NCBI RefSeq assembly: GCF_000400365.1
Contig: NZ_BAOG01000090.1
Coordinates: 1-64,000, forward strand
Length of the DNA stretch: 64,000 bases
Direction: 5' to 3'
Origin: Vibrio jasicida CAIM 1864 = LMG 25398
GTDB lineage: Bacteria; Pseudomonadota; Gammaproteobacteria; Enterobacterales; Vibrionaceae
Made by a program: the position numbers and the translations under genes. The notes under the pieces are model-generated. The model was not told the origin of the DNA. It ran no database searches and saw only the letters and a list, made by a program, of their open reading frames with translations. This document shows, piece after piece, positions 16,059-28,200 of the stretch (its first letter is position 1; the number at the start of each line of letters is the position of its first letter).

Positions 16059-18017
16059 TTACTCTGGTTGATAATGCAGAATTGCCATTGAAGTCGGAGA
16101 AAGCAGTACTTCGCCCTCGGCATGACCAGGATTGAGGTTACGCACATTGGTATCACACACGGTCACCCACTCTTGACCACGCTCATTTGGTAGCTTAAAT
16201 CGCGCAGGTGCGTTGGTTTTGTTGATCAGGTAAACCAACTCTTGCCCTTCCTTGCCGATGCCTAAATGCAGCGCCACAGAGCTTAAACGGTTCCAATCGT
16301 CGTGCTCCATCAAGCTGCCATCAATACGACGCCAGAAGATACGGTTGTTATTGCGATTCTCACCACTGAACGCTCGAATGAATGGCACCATATACTGATT
16401 ACGATTAGCGACCATTTGTGACATCCACACTTTGAAGTGCTGTTTGCGTTCTGTGCTCGACCAATCTAGCCAACTGGTTTCGTTATCCTGACAGTAAGCG
16501 TTGTTATTACCGCCTTGCGTGTGCGACAACACATCTGCGGTTAGGATATGAGGGATACCAAATGCAAACAACAAGCTCGCCATTAAGTTACGCTTTTGTT
16601 TTTCACGCGTGGCGATGATCATCAGGTTTTCGGTTTCGCCTTCCACGCCATAGTTTTCAGAGCGGTTATCACCGTGGCCGTCGCGGTTTTCTTCACCGTT
16701 CGCTTCGTTGTGCTTCTGTTTGTAAGACACTAAATCTTGCAAGGTGAAACCATCGTGATACGTGATGTAGTTGACCGTGAGTTTGTAAGGCCAGTTTGCT
16801 GCGCTGTAGATATCACGAGAGCCCATCAAACGAGTCGCAAATTCTTTTAGATAGCCTTGGTCACCGCGCCAGAAGCTGCGAGAGATGTCGCGCAGTTTAT
16901 CGTTACATTCGTTCCAACCAAATGGGAAGTTACCCACTTGGTAACCGTTAGGACCGATATCCCAAGGTTCGGCGATCAGCTTGGTTTCGCGAAGAATTGG
17001 GTCTTGTGCGACCGCTTTAAAGAACGCTGCTTCTGGATTGTAATCGTCGCCTTGGCGACCTAGCGTTGCTGCCAAGTCAAAACGGAAGCCATCGACTTTA
17101 AATTCACTCACCCAGTATCGCAGCGTATCCATAACGAGATTCAGTGCTGGCTGGTAAGTTAAGTCGACTGTGTTGCCACAACCAGTAAAGTTCGCGAAGT
17201 TCTGACCATGTTTGATGTAGAAACGTGAGTCGAGCGCTTTTAGGTTGAAGATCGTTGAGCCTTCACCGCCTTCCGCCGTGTGGTTATACACCACATCAAG
17301 AATCACTTCGATGCCGTGTTTATGTAGCTCGCGGATGGTGGTTTTGAGTTCGGTTACCGCGTTTTTTTCTGCATAGCGAGGATCTGGCACCATGAACAAG
17401 TATGGGTTGTAACCCCAATAGTTCACTTTATCCATCTTTAGCAAATGCGGTTCATGCATACACGCTGCGACAGGTAGCAATTGCAACGTATTGATGTTTT
17501 GCTGCTTGTAGAACGCCAACATTTCAGGTGAAGACAAACCTAAATAACGGCCTTTTGTATCGCTTGGAACTTCAGGGTTTTGCTGAGTGAGTCCTTTAAC
17601 ATGAGTTTCAAACAACACCATCTCTTCTCGTGGTATGCGAGGATGATCGATGTCTTGCCAATCAAAGTTGTCTTCTATGACGACACACTTTGGCATATCG
17701 AAGCTTTTTGCAGGAGAAAATGGAGGCTGGTAGTGAAGGGCTTTATCAATCGACTTTGCATAGGGATCGGAGATCAGCAAAGGTTCGTCTTTGTGCGTCA
17801 CCACATAGCCATACTTTTGCCCCGGTTTGATGTCAGGGATAAAAGTATGGCGAATGCCTGCATATTCGCCTGGTAAGTCGTGAAGCTTGTAGCTACCGTC
17901 TTCCGCAAATAGCGCAAGTTGAATGTCTTTACTACTCGGAGCATGAATAGAGAAGTTACAACCTTCTTTATTTACGGTTGCACCGAGTGGGTATGGGCGA
18001 GAGTGAAGTTGTGTCAT
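16059..18017 (-). CDS. glgX: Glycogen debranching enzyme
   Basis: A 652-aa GH13 isoamylase-type enzyme that cleaves alpha-1,6 branches of glycogen or limit dextrins in the cytoplasm. I start it at 18017 (MTQLHSRPYPLGAT); the 26 residues upstream are lysine-rich and unlike the family. A CBM48-like N-terminal domain (about 7-100) precedes the barrel. GH13 regions are DVVYNHT (241-247), GFRFDLAA (310-317, nucleophile Asp314), LIAEPWD (347-353, acid Glu350) and 'NYITYHDGFTL'. It is divergent from lamB-malM, with MalT boxes in between, so it probably belongs to the maltose regulon rather than to a glycogen operon. Confidence 0.9.
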   Translation of the reverse strand: MTQLHSRPYPLGATVNKEGCNFSIHAPSSKDIQLALFAEDGSYKLHDLPGEYAGIRHTFIPDIKPGQKYGYVVTHKDEPLLISDPYAKSIDKALHYQPPFSPAKSFDMPKCVVIEDNFDWQDIDHPRIPREEMVLFETHVKGLTQQNPEVPSDTKGRYLGLSSPEMLAFYKQQNINTLQLLPVAACMHEPHLLKMDKVNYWGYNPYLFMVPDPRYAEKNAVTELKTTIRELHKHGIEVILDVVYNHTAEGGEGSTIFNLKALDSRFYIKHGQNFANFTGCGNTVDLTYQPALNLVMDTLRYWVSEFKVDGFRFDLAATLGRQGDDYNPEAAFFKAVAQDPILRETKLIAEPWDIGPNGYQVGNFPFGWNECNDKLRDISRSFWRGDQGYLKEFATRLMGSRDIYSAANWPYKLTVNYITYHDGFTLQDLVSYKQKHNEANGEENRDGHGDNRSENYGVEGETENLMIIATREKQKRNLMASLLFAFGIPHILTADVLSHTQGGNNNAYCQDNETSWLDWSSTERKQHFKVWMSQMVANRNQYMVPFIRAFSGENRNNNRIFWRRIDGSLMEHDDWNRLSSVALHLGIGKEGQELVYLINKTNAPARFKLPNERGQEWVTVCDTNVRNLNPGHAEGEVLLSPTSMAILHYQPE

Positions 18018-19737
<1,720 letters not shown>

Positions 19738-19773
19738 TCATCTAGCCACTAAGTCCTAAATTGTCCTAGAATG

Positions 19774-19808
19774 ATACAGCCAGAACCTTATCTGGCTGTA
19801 TTTATTTC
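19774..19808 (+). terminator. Hairpin between lamB and malM
   Basis: ATACAGCCAGA (19774-19784) and TCTGGCTGTAT (19791-19801) form a perfect 11-bp stem followed by TTATTT. It may attenuate transcription into malM, giving far more lamB than malM message. Confidence 0.75.
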
Positions 19809-19839
19809 AAAAAACAATAATGAGTCGAGGTAGACGGTA

Positions 19840-20649
19840 ATGAAAAAATGGCTTGCTCCCGTACTGTTGGGAATGTTGGCTACAGGTTGTACTTCTGTAG
19901 AACAAGTCGATATGAGCCCGAAAGGTCAGCAACAAGTGATCACGCAATCGGGCGACATTCAATGGGTACCAATTGATGTGCCTGTGGTTACTGAGTTCGC
20001 TTTGACTGACAAAAGCCAAATGCTGTTAGATGGTAATAGCGCTGGCGCAATTGCAGCGTTCGCGTTACCAGGTAATCGTGGCAGTCTAGATATCAAACTA
20101 GAAACATTCGTAAACAAAAATCTAGAGTTTTACGCACCTAATGTCGTTGTTATGAACACGGCTGGCGAAACTATTTATCAAGCAGATTTCTCAAAGTTTA
20201 AGTACGAGCCAGCAAAACTGTTGGATAACGATAAATTCGTACTTGAAATGAATGTGATTCCTGACATGACAGGTAACGACTTGCATGTTTTGGTTTACAC
20301 GACTTCTTCTGATCTCAAAGGAAGCTCAGAAGTTCTTCACCCTGCAAAAGCCTTCGCTCTGGCAAATCACACTCAGCCGCCAGATATTGCAGATCCTCAA
20401 GCAAAACACAGCCCACTCGGTCAGTTCCGTTTTTCAGTATCCGCGAATGATATCGTGAATACTAAGATTGTCGCGAAGAACGACAATATTCCGCAAGGTA
20501 CAGACTTAACCAGTTACTACCATAATGCCATCAAAGCAGCCGTCGAAGCGGATGATATCCCGAAAGCTCTGACGCTTCTCGATGAGGCAAAAGAACTGGG
20601 CATTGAAGGTGCACAAACTGTATTTGTTAAAGCGGTAAATACCAAATAA
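19840..20649 (+). CDS. malM: Maltose operon periplasmic protein MalM
   Basis: A 269-aa MalM-family protein with a lipoprotein-type signal (lipobox LATGC). Its family is found with lamB across gamma-proteobacteria and its biochemical role is undefined. The family pattern appears as 'LPGNRGSLDIKLETFVNKNLEFYAPNVVVMN' and a helical C-terminus ('YYHNAIKAAVEADDIPKALTLLDEAKELGI'). It is probably co-transcribed with lamB through the intervening hairpin. E. coli MalM is periplasmic; here an acylated form is likely from the lipobox. Confidence 0.88.
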   Translation: MKKWLAPVLLGMLATGCTSVEQVDMSPKGQQQVITQSGDIQWVPIDVPVVTEFALTDKSQMLLDGNSAGAIAAFALPGNRGSLDIKLETFVNKNLEFYAPNVVVMNTAGETIYQADFSKFKYEPAKLLDNDKFVLEMNVIPDMTGNDLHVLVYTTSSDLKGSSEVLHPAKAFALANHTQPPDIADPQAKHSPLGQFRFSVSANDIVNTKIVAKNDNIPQGTDLTSYYHNAIKAAVEADDIPKALTLLDEAKELGIEGAQTVFVKAVNTK

Positions 20650-20661
20650 ATGAATAAAAAA

Positions 20662-20686
20662 GGTCAGCAAATTGCTGGCCTTTTTT
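20662..20686 (+). terminator. Rho-independent terminator after malM
   Basis: GGTCAGC (20662-20668) and GCTGGCC (20674-20680) form a stem with one G-U pair and are followed by six T. Confidence 0.85.
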
Positions 20687-20971
20687 AATTGCTTTTAGAA
20701 CGATAAAACTCACCCCTACATATAGTTAGCTTATTCACAAATTTATTTGTTTTACTTTGTTTTTCATATTTAACAGATCAATAATTAAAGTGTGTTCCTA
20801 ACCTTACTCGTCATCGATTAGGAAATAATTAAACCTCTCAAAGTAATCTGGCTCAGCAAGATAGAGAACAATATTCTTTATCGCTAGTTTGGTATTTTGT
20901 TCTTTTTAAATATTAACTTTATCCAGATTGGTGAGTTTGTATTTACTTTGGAATATTAAAAAGGAATTAAC
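20687..20971. other. AT-rich region before the lipoprotein gene
   Basis: No gene is supported. The sequence is AT-rich and presumably holds the promoter of the 20972 gene. I saw no convincing MalT box. Confidence 0.4.
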
Positions 20972-21484
20972 GTGAAAATGAACATGATGAAAACTTCACT
21001 TGCTGCTGCCTTACTTGTTGCTCTTGCTGGTTGTCAATCGACAGCAGAACCAGAAGGTGCTGCTGAACCTATTGTTAATCTGTCTCAAGACGAAGTCGTT
21101 GCTTTCATGGCGGCTTGTGACAACCCAGATAGCACGGCGAAAGGCCCAATTTCTAAACCTCTGTTTGTTGTCGGTACGTTTGCTGATTCAGATTGGAAAC
21201 ATGTACCTCAACGTAAATACACTTACAAAGGCAATAACTTCTATCAAGTTGTGACGCAAGAAAACGCAGGCTCTTTCAAAATGCAGTACGCGACTGAGTT
21301 GTGGTTCCCACAATTTACCGCGAAAGGTAATCGAATGAATGTCGGTGAATTAACGCCATTAACATTTGGTGGTTACGGCACAGATACTTCGGTTGATATT
21401 AAAGAAGATGGAAAATACGTTTGGAGCCTTCAATTTGAAGGAAAAGGTAAGCCACTTCACGTAATGGTAAATAAGTGCCAATAA
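20972..21484 (+). CDS. Lipoprotein resembling pullulanase starch-binding repeats
   Basis: A 170-aa predicted lipoprotein; the signal ends at the lipobox LAGC. The start is GTG at 20972 (AAGGA six bases upstream), with ATG codons at 20978 and 20984 as alternatives. The mature part has the pattern of the two C-terminal repeats in the pullulanase at 25291: 'PLFVVGTFADSDW', an aromatic 'YKGNNFYQVV' turn, a 'GSFKMQYA...W' strand, 'GGYGTDTSVDI', then 'EDGKYVWSLQFEG'. I infer a surface- or periplasm-facing alpha-glucan-binding module. It lies between malM and the amylase gene. A Cys pair (in 'AACDN' and the C-terminal NKCQ) may form a disulfide. Confidence 0.6.
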   Translation: MKMNMMKTSLAAALLVALAGCQSTAEPEGAAEPIVNLSQDEVVAFMAACDNPDSTAKGPISKPLFVVGTFADSDWKHVPQRKYTYKGNNFYQVVTQENAGSFKMQYATELWFPQFTAKGNRMNVGELTPLTFGGYGTDTSVDIKEDGKYVWSLQFEGKGKPLHVMVNKCQ

Positions 21485-21520
21485 TATTCCATTCAGTTAT
21501 TTGAAATTTATTTTTATTTA

Positions 21521-21560
21521 TTAACCCCTGCATGGGAAACATGTTGGGGTTAATTTTATT
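21521..21560 (+). terminator. Terminator between lipoprotein and amylase genes
   Basis: TTAACCCC (21521-21528) pairs with GGGGTTAA (21546-21553) and an inner CATG/CATG pair extends the stem; TTTTATTT follows. It separates the lipoprotein gene from the amylase gene. Confidence 0.7.
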
Positions 21561-21572
21561 TGGGAGAGTTAA

Positions 21573-23195
21573 ATGCGCAACGTACGATATAAAAAACTAT
21601 TTGGCCAATCGCTTTTAGCCTTGAGTGTGGTTGGTGTTTTATCCGCGTGTAATTCCTCTGGTGGAAGCGATAATGGCAGCACGCCACTTCCTGATGCAAG
21701 TTATGCTTGCCAAGCGAATGTAATGGAGCAAAGCAACCAACTTCGCACCTATCAAATCATGGTTGAGAGCTTTGTTGATGGCGATTCGAGTATCGGCCAT
21801 GGCACAGGTTACGGCACCAGTCATCATAACGGTGATCTTCAAGGGATTATTGATTCGCTCGATTACATCCAAGACTTGGGCATGAATGCGATTTGGTTGA
21901 CGCCAGTTTTTGAATCGGAAGCCATTGATGGACAAGAATATTGGGCCGATCGTTTGGATGCAACGGGCTACTTTGCTACGGACTATTTTAAGATTGATCC
22001 TCGCTTTGGCGATTTAGAAACGGCGAGAACCTTAGTTGATGAAGCACACAAACGCGGCTTGTATGTTTTCTTTGATGGCGTGTTTGGTCATCACAAAGAA
22101 GGGTTGATTAAGCCGTCTCCATCGGGTTTATTACCTTCTGGTTCGAGCAATCCGGTCGACTACCCAGCAAGCTTGGATTTCTATAAAGAAGTCGCGACTT
22201 ACTGGGTCAAAGAGCTAAAAATTGATGGTTGGCGTTTAGACCAAGCGTACCAAGTTCCAACCGACGCATGGACACAAATCCGCAAAGCGGTGGATGAAGC
22301 CTCACAGAGTGTGACTTACACCAACGTGGAAGGTGATCAAGTGAATCCTCTGGGTTACATGGTCGCTGAAATCTGGAAGGGCGAGTCAGAAATCGCGAGT
22401 AATGCATATGGCGCGGCTGACGATCCTGCGCTGTGCTCTGCATTTGATTTCCCAATGCGCTATCGCGTTGTGGAAACACTGGCTGTCAATGAGAGCGGTG
22501 TCGGCGGTCGTGGTGTGGATTGGTTAGACAATGGCTACCAAACACACAATCAATATCCTTCTCATGCTCAACCAAACTTGATGATTGGTAATCACGATTT
22601 GGTTCGCTTTGGTGACTTGTTGCAACGAGGCGGATTAGCGGATGTGAACGATGCTGAATACTGGCAACGCCACAAAGCCGCGTTTGCATTCCAAGCGGCT
22701 TACACCGGACCAATCACACTCTATTATGGAGATGAAATCGGTGACCAAGTTGATGGTTTTGACGCAAAAGAAGACAACAATACGTGTGCGGTTCGTGGCG
22801 TGTGTGATGACCATGTCGCGCGAAGCAGCGCCAAGATCGAAGGCGTAACAGCAACCCTAGATGCCAACCAAGTTGATCTGAAAAACTACGTTAAGTCATT
22901 GATGACTATGCGTGCTGCTCATCCTGCTTTGTATCAAGGCAGCCGAACTAACTTGGTAGCAAGTAATGGCAGTTATGTGGACTTGAAAGTATCTGGCGAT
23001 GACCAAGTCTTATTTGCTTTGAATACCTTTGAGAGTGCTCGCAACATAGTGCTGACAGAAGCGCAAGTCGGTAGCAATCAAGCGCTGGTGGATTTAATCA
23101 CTAACCAACAAATCACACCAAGTAACGGGCAATACCAGATCCCGATGTCATCATTACAAGGGCGCTTCTTCAAAGTGAGGCAAAGCGGACAATAA
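21573..23195 (+). CDS. Alpha-amylase family (GH13) lipoprotein
   Basis: A 540-aa glycoside hydrolase acting on starch or maltodextrins at the cell surface or in the periplasm. The signal peptide ends at lipobox LSAC (Cys26), followed by a Ser/Gly-rich linker. GH13 regions are: 'AIWLTPVFES' strand, 'FFDGVFGHH' (region I), GWRLDQA (region II, nucleophile Asp223), 'MVAEIWKGE' (region III, acid Glu266) and IGNHDLVR (region IV, His341-Asp342). Length and motifs support an active enzyme. Whether it is alpha-amylase, neopullulanase or a related specificity cannot be settled. Confidence 0.87.
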   Translation: MRNVRYKKLFGQSLLALSVVGVLSACNSSGGSDNGSTPLPDASYACQANVMEQSNQLRTYQIMVESFVDGDSSIGHGTGYGTSHHNGDLQGIIDSLDYIQDLGMNAIWLTPVFESEAIDGQEYWADRLDATGYFATDYFKIDPRFGDLETARTLVDEAHKRGLYVFFDGVFGHHKEGLIKPSPSGLLPSGSSNPVDYPASLDFYKEVATYWVKELKIDGWRLDQAYQVPTDAWTQIRKAVDEASQSVTYTNVEGDQVNPLGYMVAEIWKGESEIASNAYGAADDPALCSAFDFPMRYRVVETLAVNESGVGGRGVDWLDNGYQTHNQYPSHAQPNLMIGNHDLVRFGDLLQRGGLADVNDAEYWQRHKAAFAFQAAYTGPITLYYGDEIGDQVDGFDAKEDNNTCAVRGVCDDHVARSSAKIEGVTATLDANQVDLKNYVKSLMTMRAAHPALYQGSRTNLVASNGSYVDLKVSGDDQVLFALNTFESARNIVLTEAQVGSNQALVDLITNQQITPSNGQYQIPMSSLQGRFFKVRQSGQ

Positions 23196-23212
23196 GTTTT
23201 CCCCATTCATCC

Positions 23213-23262
23213 AAAGCCAAGTGTTGCTGCTGACCCCCATAGGCGCACGCTTGGCTTTTTTC
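23213..23262 (+). terminator. Rho-independent terminator after the amylase gene
   Basis: AAAGCCAAG (23213-23221) pairs with CTTGGCTTT (23250-23258), with GC-rich inner pairing and a T-run to 23262. The rest of 23263-23528 is promoter sequence for the nuclease gene; I see nothing else in it. Confidence 0.75.
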
Positions 23263-23528
23263 GTCTCATTGTCTAAGGTGCCGTTCTTTCTTGTTCTTCG
23301 GTGGCGATATTGCACGTCGAATTCCAGCTTTCCTTTCTAAATCTATTTGTGTTATATCGAACATTCACCGCTAAAAATTGAAAGAAACAGTACGCAGTTT
23401 GTGAGATGTGCTGCACGATTATGAGAATATTCACATTCATGCAAAGTAAAAGTGTGATTTAAGGCTTACTCATGTGTAATTGTTATGTTTATCTTTTTGT
23501 GGATTTATATAACTAATGGAAAATTATA

Positions 23529-25148
23529 ATGAAATCCATAACGAAACCCCTCTGTCTATTACCCCTTATTTGCTCTCCATTCGCGTTCAGTCACGTTCTT
23601 AATGGCGACTTTGAACAGTGGAATGGCAATGCACCAACGCAGTGGTCTGTGATTGATTCCGGCATTGCTGTTTCACCGACCAGTGACCCGCACCAATCTG
23701 GTGGCCTTGCGGCTCAAGTTATCGTAAATACAGGTACCCAAAGCAACACCGACTTTTTGCAAACCATTAATGTGGAGCAAGGGAAAACCTACCCATTTTC
23801 TGTCGCGGTTTATCATACGGAAGGTAATGTTAAAGCGCGTTTGGTGGTTGATGGATACCACAGCTACTCTAACCCTCAGCAAACCAATCAGTGGCAACAA
23901 CTCACGCACAGTTACACTGCATCATCAAACAAAGCGATCAATGTCGGGTTACGCTTTTATGATGAGTCGGGTTTTGACGGTTCTGAAGTCGTTTATGTCG
24001 ATAACTTTCAGCCAAACCAAAATGGTGGTACTCAGCCACCGGTAGAAAGCTGTAATGACAACGAAGTGTTATTGACATTGAACACCGATAGCTATGGCTC
24101 AGAAACGAGTTGGGAACTGAAGGACAGCCAGTCAAAAGTGTTGTTTTCAGGCCAAGGTTTCGAATCTTCGAAAACTTACGAAAAAACCATGTGCCTAGCG
24201 AACGGTGATTACCAGTTTACGATCAGTGACAGTTATGGTGATGGGATTTGTTGCGGTAACGGCAGTGGCTCATACGCCTTAATGTTTGGCCAAACCACAT
24301 TAGCGTCTGGTGGTGAATTCACGAAATCTCAAACCACAAGCTTTACTCTTGGTGGTTCAACGACGCCTCCGCCAGTGGTTGGGGAATACTATAAAGCCGC
24401 AGAAGGCAAAACAGGTTTTGAGTTGAAAACAGCGCTGTTTAACATCATCAAGGATCACACAGGACGCGGTTACTCAGCGATTTGGACCTTAGTGAAAGAC
24501 GCGGACATAGACACCTACTACGAGAAAGATGGCTCCATTCTCGATATGTATTCTGAAAAACCATCTGGCAGCGATACGGTGAGCTTTACCAAGGTCACTG
24601 ACCAATGTGGCCAATACAAAACGGAAGGCGATTGCTACAACCGTGAACACTCATTCCCTAAGAGCTGGTTTGGTGGCAAGGTTGAACCGATGAACTCGGA
24701 TGGTCACCACCTATTTGCAACCGATGGCTATGTGAATGCGAAGCGCAGCAACTGGCCATTTGGTGAAGTGGGTAACAGCACTTACGTATCTAGCAATGGC
24801 TCAAAAGTTGGCTCAGCAAGCTCTACTTTGGGCTATTCAGGAACAGTATTTGAGCCTATTGATGAGTTCAAAGGTGATTTTGCTCGTGCGTATTTCTACA
24901 TGGCGACGCGCTATGAAAACGTCATTGGCAACTGGGAAAGCAATTCTAGCAGCTCTGACGCGGTATTGAACGGCACGAAAACGACCGTCTTTGAACCATG
25001 GATGCTGAACATGTTGAAACGTTGGCACAAAAACGATCCTGTTAGCGCGAAAGAGATCAGCCGTAACCAAGCGGTGTTTGAATTCCAAGGTAACCGCAAC
25101 CCGTTTGTGGATCACCCTGAGTTTGTAGAGATCATTTGGGGAAACTAA
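23529..25148 (+). CDS. Secreted modular endonuclease I family nuclease
   Basis: A 539-aa extracellular nuclease. A signal peptide (1-20) is followed by a carbohydrate-binding-like beta-sandwich (about 23-160, 'LNGDFEQWNGNAPTQWS', CBM4_9 type). Next comes a Cys-containing calcium-type domain (about 172-275, 'TLNTDSYGSETSWEL', 'ISDSYGDGICCGNGSGSY'). The C-terminal endonuclease I domain (about 286-539) has the active-site segment NREHSFPKSWF with His374, and 'DGHHLFATDGYVNAKRSNWPFG'. The Vvn/Dns/EndA family cuts DNA and RNA using a His and Mg2+ or Ca2+. Simple family members are about 230 aa, so this is an enlarged form, probably to bind polymer-rich matrix. Confidence 0.87.
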   Translation: MKSITKPLCLLPLICSPFAFSHVLNGDFEQWNGNAPTQWSVIDSGIAVSPTSDPHQSGGLAAQVIVNTGTQSNTDFLQTINVEQGKTYPFSVAVYHTEGNVKARLVVDGYHSYSNPQQTNQWQQLTHSYTASSNKAINVGLRFYDESGFDGSEVVYVDNFQPNQNGGTQPPVESCNDNEVLLTLNTDSYGSETSWELKDSQSKVLFSGQGFESSKTYEKTMCLANGDYQFTISDSYGDGICCGNGSGSYALMFGQTTLASGGEFTKSQTTSFTLGGSTTPPPVVGEYYKAAEGKTGFELKTALFNIIKDHTGRGYSAIWTLVKDADIDTYYEKDGSILDMYSEKPSGSDTVSFTKVTDQCGQYKTEGDCYNREHSFPKSWFGGKVEPMNSDGHHLFATDGYVNAKRSNWPFGEVGNSTYVSSNGSKVGSASSTLGYSGTVFEPIDEFKGDFARAYFYMATRYENVIGNWESNSSSSDAVLNGTKTTVFEPWMLNMLKRWHKNDPVSAKEISRNQAVFEFQGNRNPFVDHPEFVEIIWGN

Positions 25149-25180
25149 CCCCATAGTTAAAGCAAATCGTTAGAAACAAC

Positions 25181-25216
25181 AAAGCCGCCATCGTCACTGT
25201 TCGAGCGGCTTTTTTA
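25181..25216 (+). terminator. Rho-independent terminator of the nuclease gene
   Basis: AAAGCCGC (25181-25188) pairs with GCGGCTTT (25205-25212) and a T-run follows. Confidence 0.8.
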
Positions 25217-25234
25217 ATGCCGTTTTACAGGCAC

Positions 25235-25261
25235 AAAAAAGGGGGAGGTTTTACCCTCCCC
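25235..25261 (-). terminator. Rho-independent terminator of pulA
   Basis: GGGGAGG (25242-25248) and CCTCCCC (25255-25261) form a GC-rich stem. On the minus strand it is followed by a T-run (AAAAAA at 25235-25240). It stands back to back with the nuclease terminator. Confidence 0.85.
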
Positions 25262-25290
25262 AAGCTAGCACATGATTGCGCCTACTGTTT

Positions 25291-28200
25291 TTAGTTCTTA
25301 GTCACCGTCACGATTGGTGCGGCTTTATCAGCTGCGTTGAAGTGGAAGTTGTAGTTTCCTGCTTCTGCAATTGTGATTTTAAGGTTTGCACTGTCGCCAC
25401 CAACATCCATGGTGACTGCTGCGCCGAGCTCTACATTGCCTTCCCCACCGAAGTTGGTGTCACCCGCCCAATCCGCACTTGCGATTTTCATTTCGTAGCT
25501 ACCTGCTGCTAGGTCGATGTCTAAAGAGTAAACATCGGCGGCTACGTAGTTGAACTTCGCGCTTGAATCTTCAGCTGGCGTATCCCAAGTAGTGATCGTG
25601 CCGCGTAGGAAGAGTGAAGTTTCACCAAACGTTGGTGCGTCTGCCGCTTTCGTTACAGAAACAACCGGTTTGTCAGCTGAATCGCTTTGCTCATGAATTG
25701 CATTTAGAACGAAGGTGTATTTGCCTGTTTCAGTAACGGACAATGCACAGTTACCTTCAGTACCCAAGTCTAGAGATCCAGAAGCTTGTTCTGCGTAATC
25801 ACAGCCAAAGTTTGGTGTACCCCAGCTATCATCAGCAAACTTAAAGCCGTAATCACCAGCTTCAAGTACACCCGTTACCGAGTACATACCGTTGCCAATG
25901 AATGACATTTCCCATTCTTCTGATGGATTCCAACCGTTCATGTCACCACGAACATAAACCTTGGTTTCACCGTAAGGAGGAATGCTCGATACGTCTTTGT
26001 TATCTGTATCAACAGGCAGACCAGCACCTTGTGCGTTACCTTGAGGTTGTACAAATACCGCTGTTGTAAGTGCCGGAACCGTGAAAGTCTCACCGGAGAA
26101 GCTTGCACTCTTAACGGTCATGTCAGCCGAGTTCTTCTGAACGTCATGCAGTTCGAAACCCGTTGCGCCCTCAATTTTGAAAGATTTCTCTTCTGCTGTT
26201 GAGTTCACTACCGCGACGATGGCGTCGTAGTTTGTATCTAGATTTGCACCAGCTGACGTACCGTCGTCAATAGACATCACAATCAAGCCTTCAACTTGGT
26301 CTTTGCCTACGTTGCGGAAATCAACGCGGTTCATGACCTCTTGAGCGGTATCTAAACGGAACAGTTCGCTTGAGCTACGGATAGTTAGTAGTTCTAGGAA
26401 TTGTTGTTTAGTAAGTTCAATATCAGTCGAGTCTGGTTTTGCTGTGCCATCCGCAACGATGGTTTTGATTAGCTCCCAGTTCGCGCCGTCTTTGTCTTCA
26501 CGAGGTAGGCCTACGTTCCAGTTGTTGTCGCTACCGTCGAAGTAAACACGGTTGAACCAGTCACCTGAATCGTAAGAGTCACGCTGCATTGATTTAGAGC
26601 GTAATAATTCTGAACCCATGTGAATGAACGGAATACCTTGACCAAGCATTACCGTCGATAGAGACACCGTTTGCATACGAGCGCGCTCAGCGGAAGAAGT
26701 GCCAGTCGCAATCTTGTAAGCGTTGTTGTCCCAAAGGGTTTGGTTATCGTGCTTAGATACGTAAGAGATGTTCTCAGAAGGCATCTTAGTGTAGCCCGCA
26801 GGTGCACCGTTGTAGTCTACGTTCTTACCAAGCTTCGTATCCCCTTTGTAATCGAGTAGAACGAATTCTGCTAGGTTGCCAGCCATGCCTAAACGAACGA
26901 TATCTTGGTTGTGTAGACGACCGTTTACTGAATCTGCATCTGTCTTTGTTTCTTCGTTCGGGTACCCTGCGTTACCAAAGCCCTGGTTGAAGCGAAGTGG
27001 GTGTTTACCTTCAGAGTCCATGCCGCCATCGAATGGGCTACCACCACGGACCGCATCACGTAGACGGTCAGAGAAGGTACCGATTTCTGTGCCAGCCATA
27101 TTTAGCTGTGTTGCTTGGTCGAAGCGCGCGTTGTTCGCGACTTCACCGAAGTCCCAACCCTCGCCGTAGAACAGCGTATTAGGATCAACCTTACGTACTT
27201 GTTCTAGCGCGTACACCATCACGTCTTTTGGTTGGTGGCCCATCAAGTCGAAGCGGAAACCATCGACTTTGTAGTCATCTGCCCACACAAGCAATGAGTC
27301 AACCATCAGTTTACCCATCATTAAGTTCTCAGTTGCTGTGTTATCACAACAAGTTGAGTTCTCAACGCCACCTGTGTTGACGTTCAGACGGTGGTAGTAC
27401 CCTGGGACGATTTTATCGAGAACTGACTTGTCGTTTACGCCAGATGCGTTGGTGTGGTTGTATACCACGTCCATAACCAGCTTCAGATCCATTTTGTGCG
27501 TCGCTTGCACCATTTCACGGAATTCAAGGATACGTTTAGAACCGTTTGGATCAGTCGCGTAGCTGCCTTCTGGCACAGTGTAGTGGAATGGGTCGTAACC
27601 CCAGTTGAAGCTGTCTAGCATGCGTAGATCGTTCATCAGAGCTTGTGCAGCACCTGTTGCTGGATCGTAGCTGTTTAGGACATCTTCAATCACTTTTGCA
27701 TCGTCTTCGGTTTCACAAACAGAGGCTTCAGGCTTAATGCCACATAGCTTGCCTACCGTATCCGTGATATCAACGCGTTTAGCTTCGTTTTCATCAACGG
27801 TTGCGATATCGAAGGCAGGAAGAATGTGAAGCGTTGTTAAACCAGCATCTTTCAGGGCTTGAAGGTGAGTAACAGATTCACGCTCAGCTTCCGTCAACGC
27901 AAGGTATTTGCCGTTTAACGATTCTGTGCCTTTCGTGTCACTAAAGCTAAAATCACGTAAGTGTGATTCATAAAGGACATGGTCTTCGTCTTTTTCAACC
28001 GTTGGGCGATCGTAATCATTCCAGCCTTGTGGTTGCAGGCTAGCACTGTTTAGATCCACAACTTGTGAGTAAAGCGAGTTTTCAGAAAGGCTTAATGAAT
28101 ATGGGTCAGTCACAAGGCGCGTTTCTACCACACCTGTTGTTGGGTGATAAACCTTCACTTCGTAGCGGTAGTATTTATTCAGTGCATCGCTTTGCGCTTC

